A stretch of DNA of 64,000 nucleotides from Euryodendron excelsum (lineage: Eukaryota > Streptophyta > Magnoliopsida > Ericales > Pentaphylacaceae). Shown here piece by piece: positions 59,644 through 64,000 of this stretch (positions are counted from its first letter, which is position 1; every line of letters begins with the position of its first letter). The notes beneath the pieces were generated by a model. That model was not told the origin of the DNA. It did no database searches and saw only the letters and a program-made list of their open reading frames with translations. The position numbers and the translations under genes are program-made. The DNA lies in NCBI GenBank assembly GCA_033060915.1, contig CM065389.1, positions 11,354,501-11,418,500 on the forward strand. Direction: 5' to 3'.

Positions 59644-60000
59644 TATTAGGATGGATATTGGTCGGTTTGGGCCGGCCTACATTAAAAAATTTCTCTTCGG
59701 GTTTAAAGCCTAATCTCAAACCCGTTCAAAATAAAAATTGTGATTCTCAAACTTGCCCATTTAACCTATAAATACTTTTTTTAAAAAAATAATGTTAAAT
59801 AATATAAAATCTAAATACATCAATATATCAAAATATAAAAATATATTATTTTATATATATTTCAGCCATGCCAAGTTTTAAATTTAATTTTCAGGTCCCC
59901 CCATTAAATTAATTAGGCGTAAAAAAATCTCAAATTCTATAAATAATAGGTAACTTTGGACAGGCTAATTAAGCGGGCCATCGGGCCAGGGCAACCCCTA
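59644..60000. mobile_element. hAT-like MITE (357 bp)
   Basis: Perfect 8-bp duplications CCTGATAT flank it at 59636-59643 and 60001-60008. The right end GGCAACCCCTA mirrors TAGGATGGATAT starting at 59647; three extra bases (TAT) lie between the left duplication and this repeat. The interior is AT-rich with GGGCCGGCC and GGGCCAGGG near the ends. Confidence 0.75.
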
Positions 60001-60369
60001 CCTGATATGGTGAAAACCACAAAAGGAATAGCGGTATTTTTCTTCCTTTGTTTTAGGCTTCCTTTCTCATATCTTGGTATACTGACAAGTCATATTGTTG
60101 TAACCTTCGTTGTCTTAAATGCTATACGAATTCAAAACATATACCAAATATCCGCATGTAAACCTACTGTTCCAATACCCTACACTTGAAAGTCACTATT
60201 TCAGTTACCTTAATGCAAAATTTGTTACAAAGAGATCACATTTGCGACCACCACAATGATATTGTAAGTAAAATACATCAAATCCTTATTGTGTATCGCA
60301 CCTCAATCTCATCAATTGGGGAGATCAAAGATATGATTAGATTTTTCATGAAAATAGGAAAGTAAAAAA

Positions 60370-60560
60370 CCCAAGGCTTAGATCTGATAGTCGAAGCTTG
60401 GAGGATGGGGGTCTGCTCCTTCTAAGGTCTCAAGTTTGAAATCTATTAGGTGTTATTAACTCCTTGGAGCTACTCTATGGCTTTTAGCCAGGTAATTATC
60501 CCGTAAGCTGGCACGGATATCCAGTTAGCAAAAAATAAATAAATAAATAAATATACAACT
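60370..60560 (+). mobile_element. tRNA-derived SINE-like copy
   Basis: GGTCTCAAGTTTGAAATCT resembles a pol III B box. The following sequence (TAACTCCTTGGAGCTACTC, then GCCAGGTAATTATCCCGTAAG) resembles Au-type plant SINEs as I remember them. It ends in an AAAAATAAATAAAT tail. A degraded A box may lie near 60390. The 5' end and target duplication are not clear. Confidence 0.55.
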
Positions 60561-61153
60561 TTCAAAATAAGAAAACTATATAATTTCATTCCATATATTC
60601 AACGTAAAATTATGCTACATAAACCCTTGTTGGGGTCTCTTGTAATCATGAAAACATTTCATTAAAGCTCCCATTCTATTTTCTTTCACAAATGTGCTAG
60701 GACTATTTCCTAAAAGCATAGTATTGGCGCCACGACCTATGATTCCGATAATCTGTTTGACAAGATCTCATCATTGGACCTCATCAACTTAATCCTACAT
60801 TTGCAGTATAGCGAGGGAATCTTTGAAAATGGAAATTAGGTATGTTTTTGGGGTATATAATTAAGGAAACGGCTATGCTTAATAAGGGTCAAATTTTCAA
60901 TGTCTGATTGTATCCAATCAGTCGCTGAAGATTCGTTTAGAACCAAACGTATGTGGAATGGAAGGTACTTACTGCAGTGGAGACAGATATTAAGCATTTT
61001 CTGAATGGAGAGGTCACCTTCCAGTCTAGGGTGCCAAACACGTTTCAGACCTCTCCCACTTGCGCAAGCTTACTATTTGTTGATGCCCTGTTGGACCATT
61101 AGCTACTAGCTAGACATGTGCCCGTTGGGGGTCCTTCTTTCACTGAGATTTAT
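60561..61153. other. Intergenic, no gene seen
   Basis: No ORF or repeat with recognisable ends; AT-rich with some unique-looking sequence. Confidence 0.5.
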
Positions 61154-61376
61154 GGCCCGTTTCGTGCAATTTTTTAAGGTGTTTTTTTGTCTAACTTTTT
61201 TAACTTATAAGTAAAGTAGTTTATTTTTTTCAACTTTAGTATGTTTTTTCTTTTTTATTTTCTGCTAGTCTTAGTATAAAAATAAAAATAAAAACTGAAA
61301 AAATTTAATTTCTTTTAATCATAAATTGAAAAAGGAAAATCAAAAAAATTTTAAAAAATTATTTCAAACAAGCCCT
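61153..61376. mobile_element. MITE-like inverted-repeat element (about 224 bp)
   Basis: The left end GGCCCGTTTCGTGCAATTTT and the right end AAATTATTTCAAACAAGCCC are inverted repeats of about 25 bp with mismatches. GGCCCGTTTGG-type ends are common in plant MITEs. No convincing target duplication was found, so the class is open. Confidence 0.5.
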
Positions 61377-62644
61377 AAGTACATAGTGACATTGACAATG
61401 TCACGCATGGTTCAAGGCCCCAAACAAAATCATGGAGAGAGAGAGAGAAGTCAGTCGCTTGAGTACGTGGGGCCGTGGGTGTAAGAAAATGCAACGTCTT
61501 CCAATTTGACCGTCGTGTTATAATGATTTTGACTCGGTAGATGCACCCAAAATTTCAAAATTAATTGGATGACCAAACTTCTACCAACTACATGTACACT
61601 GTCCAATACTAATAGATCAAATTTGATTTCTTTTATTGTGAAGCGAAGGGAAAAAAAAATAACTAAACAAGTAAACAAGGATTTTCTTTTCATGAATTAG
61701 CTAAATGCATTTTAAGCTTTAATATGTTCATGAAAGTTCATGTTTCCTTCAATTCCCTCGACAATTAACATAGAGAATGTTTATCACTTTACTTCTGAGT
61801 TGTATTCAGTTAGACTTACTTTTTAGTTGATCAGTCCAGATGTTTATCGAGCATTTACTTATCACTTTTTGAATTGCCATTACGTTAAGTCTGTATGTGG
61901 TTTTAAATTTGATTCTTACCTCACGTTTTTTGTGGCTAATTATTATTTATGTAATGTATGAAATTTATAATATTTGTGTAGACGATGATTCTACACAATC
62001 TAAAAAGAGTAGTTAGTCGACGTCCGACACGATGACACCCTATAGAAAAAGAAAGAAAAAAAAAAAAAACTTTGGTGAAGTTTGCTCAAATATGTGTGCA
62101 TGGTTCTCACTTGCACCCGCAAGGAATGGTCTTATCATGAAACTACTTAGAGCATCTTCAAGTGATTTTCTGAAGTGATTCTTAGTTATTTTAGAGAACT
62201 AAATTTAAAAAATGGCCCTAGGCTAGCTATACTCCATTTTGAAGAGTCTTACTTTAGTTTTTCAAATGTAGATAGTTAAAAGTGACCCTTTAAACTTTAA
62301 ATAGTATTATTTCACAAATTTCTTACTTCTTATGCCCTTTTTGTTCTATTTTCTTAGAATAATTTTTAAAAAAAAGAATAATTTATGAGGCTACTAGTTA
62401 AAATAGAAAGTATAGTTGAAATTTTTTTTAAAAAAAATTAACTAAAATAAATAATAAATTTTTTAAGTATATTTTGACAAACTACTAACTAGTGTCCTTA
62501 CTCTTGACATGATAAACTAATATTGTTTGGCATGCATGTGCGCCTTTGCCGTGACAATTATTAGACTATTAGTTGCACATGCATGATTTTAAGTACTTTA
62601 TGTACTCTACAAGAAAGTAATAAAAGACTGAAAAGTGAAAAAGC

Positions 62645-63050
62645 AGAATAATTAAACTTAAAATTAAATGAACTCTTTAGTTTAAAAGTGAATACATGAC
62701 TCTTTTGTGGTTTAAATTTATCTATAAAATGTATTAAAATTATTATATTTAACAAAAATTTTGTCATAGAAGTATTTTCGTTACTTTATATCTTTAAATT
62801 AAAACATGAAAAAAAAAATTTTGGTGAAATAACAAATAAAAAATTCATCGATAGGCAACCCTTTTATTTTGGCAGGTTAAATTGTCTTTTTAAAATTCTA
62901 ATTTGAAAAGATAAAATGACAAAAATATTTGTATGACAAAAATTTTGTTAAATTTAATAGTTTTATCTATTTTATAAATAAGTCTAAATCACAATGAGTC
63001 ATGTGTTTACTTTTAAATCACATGGAGTTATTTGATTTTGACTCGAAAAT
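62645..63050. mobile_element. Foldback element with approx. 130-bp inverted arms
   Basis: Left arm about 62645-62790 and right arm about 62920-63050 are reverse complements at high similarity. For example GACAAAAATTTTGTTAAAT on the right pairs with ATTTAACAAAAATTTTGTC on the left, and GAGTCATGTGTTTACTTTTA with TAAAAGTGAATACATGACTC. A spacer of about 130 bp separates the arms. No ORF. The termini and any target duplication could not be fixed. Confidence 0.7.
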
Positions 63051-63055
63051 AAAAT

Positions 63056-64000
63056 GCAATTACCCCATAATTTTAAAATGCACGACCAGAGAAGCGCCCT
63101 AGAACAAAAGGTGGGCCTTACATTCTTTTTAAAATGCATTTAGCATTATCGATTTGGTTATTCCCAAACAGGCCTTCGTTGTTTCATCAAGAAAAAATCC
63201 AATACCGCCTATACACAAACACATATTAAGAAAAAATGGTATGCAAAATCTTATTTTCATCATATTATCTCACTTCTAGTAAATGGGTCTAACGTCTATT
63301 TATTATGATAGGTTCCAAAACCGTTCATCTAGATTTAGAAAATGAATTAAGAAATGTTAGGTAGCTATTAGAGATACAATAGTTATCTTGATTTGTTTTG
63401 AAATTTTAAATAAGTATAAATACCGTATAGCTTGATTAATGAAAATATCAATTGTTTGAATAGGGTTTTTGTTCTAAAAGAGTTATAATTCTTCTCAAAT
63501 TGAACCAATAGAAAGATTTTGCTTGATATATTACTCATAGGTTAAACAATTTATTTTTATGTGATGTCTAGCAGAATACAGATGGAAATGGGAACTAGAA
63601 GAGAGGGAAGAAGAAAATTTTCTTTTCTTTTCTTCTTTTGTTATGTTTTCAGCAAAGGAGAGCCCAATATGTGAAAAAGTTTCATTGTCGGCCTACTAGT
63701 CTAAGCATATCATTTCAAAATAAGTGAACAAATTTAAAAATAAACTAGAGTTAACTACCTATCTTTACTTTCTTTCCCTGGTTATCAAAAAGACTTCCTT
63801 TCCCTTGTACCTCCGCATCATAACGTAGCTCACGGAAATCTTAATTAGTACATTTTTTTCTATTCTCTATTGTTTTTTTTTTTAACTTCACCAAAACCAA
63901 ACAGAGCCCGAGGGAAAGTTGGTTAGCACATTAGCAATTTAATATATCAGAAATCACAAGCTACTTTGTGATCTTTTTTATTTTTTTATTTTAGTTTGTG
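63056..64000. other. AT-rich intergenic, no gene seen
   Basis: No conserved ORF. Isolated MITE-end-like words (CCCAAACAGGCC near 63166, CCAAACAGAGCCCGA near 63896) lack partners inside the window. Confidence 0.5.

Noticed and set aside
62145..62480. MITE starting AGAGCATCTTCAAGTG
   Set aside because: The start resembles common plant MITE ends, but no matching inverted end was found nearby.
63160..63910. A MITE between CCCAAACAGGCC and CCAAACAGAGCCCGA
   Set aside because: Both words are in the same orientation, so they cannot be the two ends of one inverted-repeat element.

Overview
The window is plant nuclear DNA from a TE-rich eudicot-type genome. The evidence is nested LTR retrotransposons of the Tat/Ogre-like, Athila and Copia kinds, L1-type LINEs, hAT-type DNA elements and one intron-containing plant laccase gene. 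I cannot name the species. No intact host gene is visible: every coding feature found is broken.

Layout. (1) 1-23194 is a single minus-strand Tat/Ogre-like retrotransposon. Its 5' LTR is 13236-23194, followed on the minus strand by a tRNA-Arg-type primer binding site (13215-13233), a leader and a gag remnant (about 11900-10842). No protease, RT, RNase H or integrase follows. Instead there is an antisense (plus-strand) gene with a plant mobile domain (PMD, 6678-8621), then the truncated 3' LTR (1-4522, running off the window). A second, different Ogre-like solo LTR of 5030 bp (15357-20386) is nested in the 5' LTR. (2) 23195-35180 holds two related Athila-type elements: the 3' end and LTR of one (23195-25519), then a decayed pol (25520-30985), 3' internal region and LTR of another (33335-35146). 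The pol is split inside RT by a 2055-bp Copia-type solo LTR. (3) 35765-40840 is a degenerate minisatellite split by a 4720-bp solo LTR of the same family as element 1. (4) 42087-49890 is a minus-strand L1-type LINE, interrupted by an Athila solo LTR and a 1954-bp non-autonomous hAT element. (5) 52293-58551 is a six-exon laccase pseudogene on the plus strand. It carries a MITE in intron 1, a 5'-truncated LINE in intron 4, and a 975-bp Copia-type solo LTR inside exon 5 next to the copper-binding HPMHLHG motif. (6) 58552-64000 is AT-rich intergenic DNA with MITEs, a SINE-like copy and a long inverted repeat.

The elements do not form a host pathway; the window is a record of layered insertions. 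Five solo LTRs with recognisable 5-bp target-site duplications show that LTR-LTR recombination is the dominant removal process here. The most interesting object is the pol-less Ogre-like element that keeps gag and an antisense PMD gene, which looks like a non-autonomous carrier of a PMD protein.
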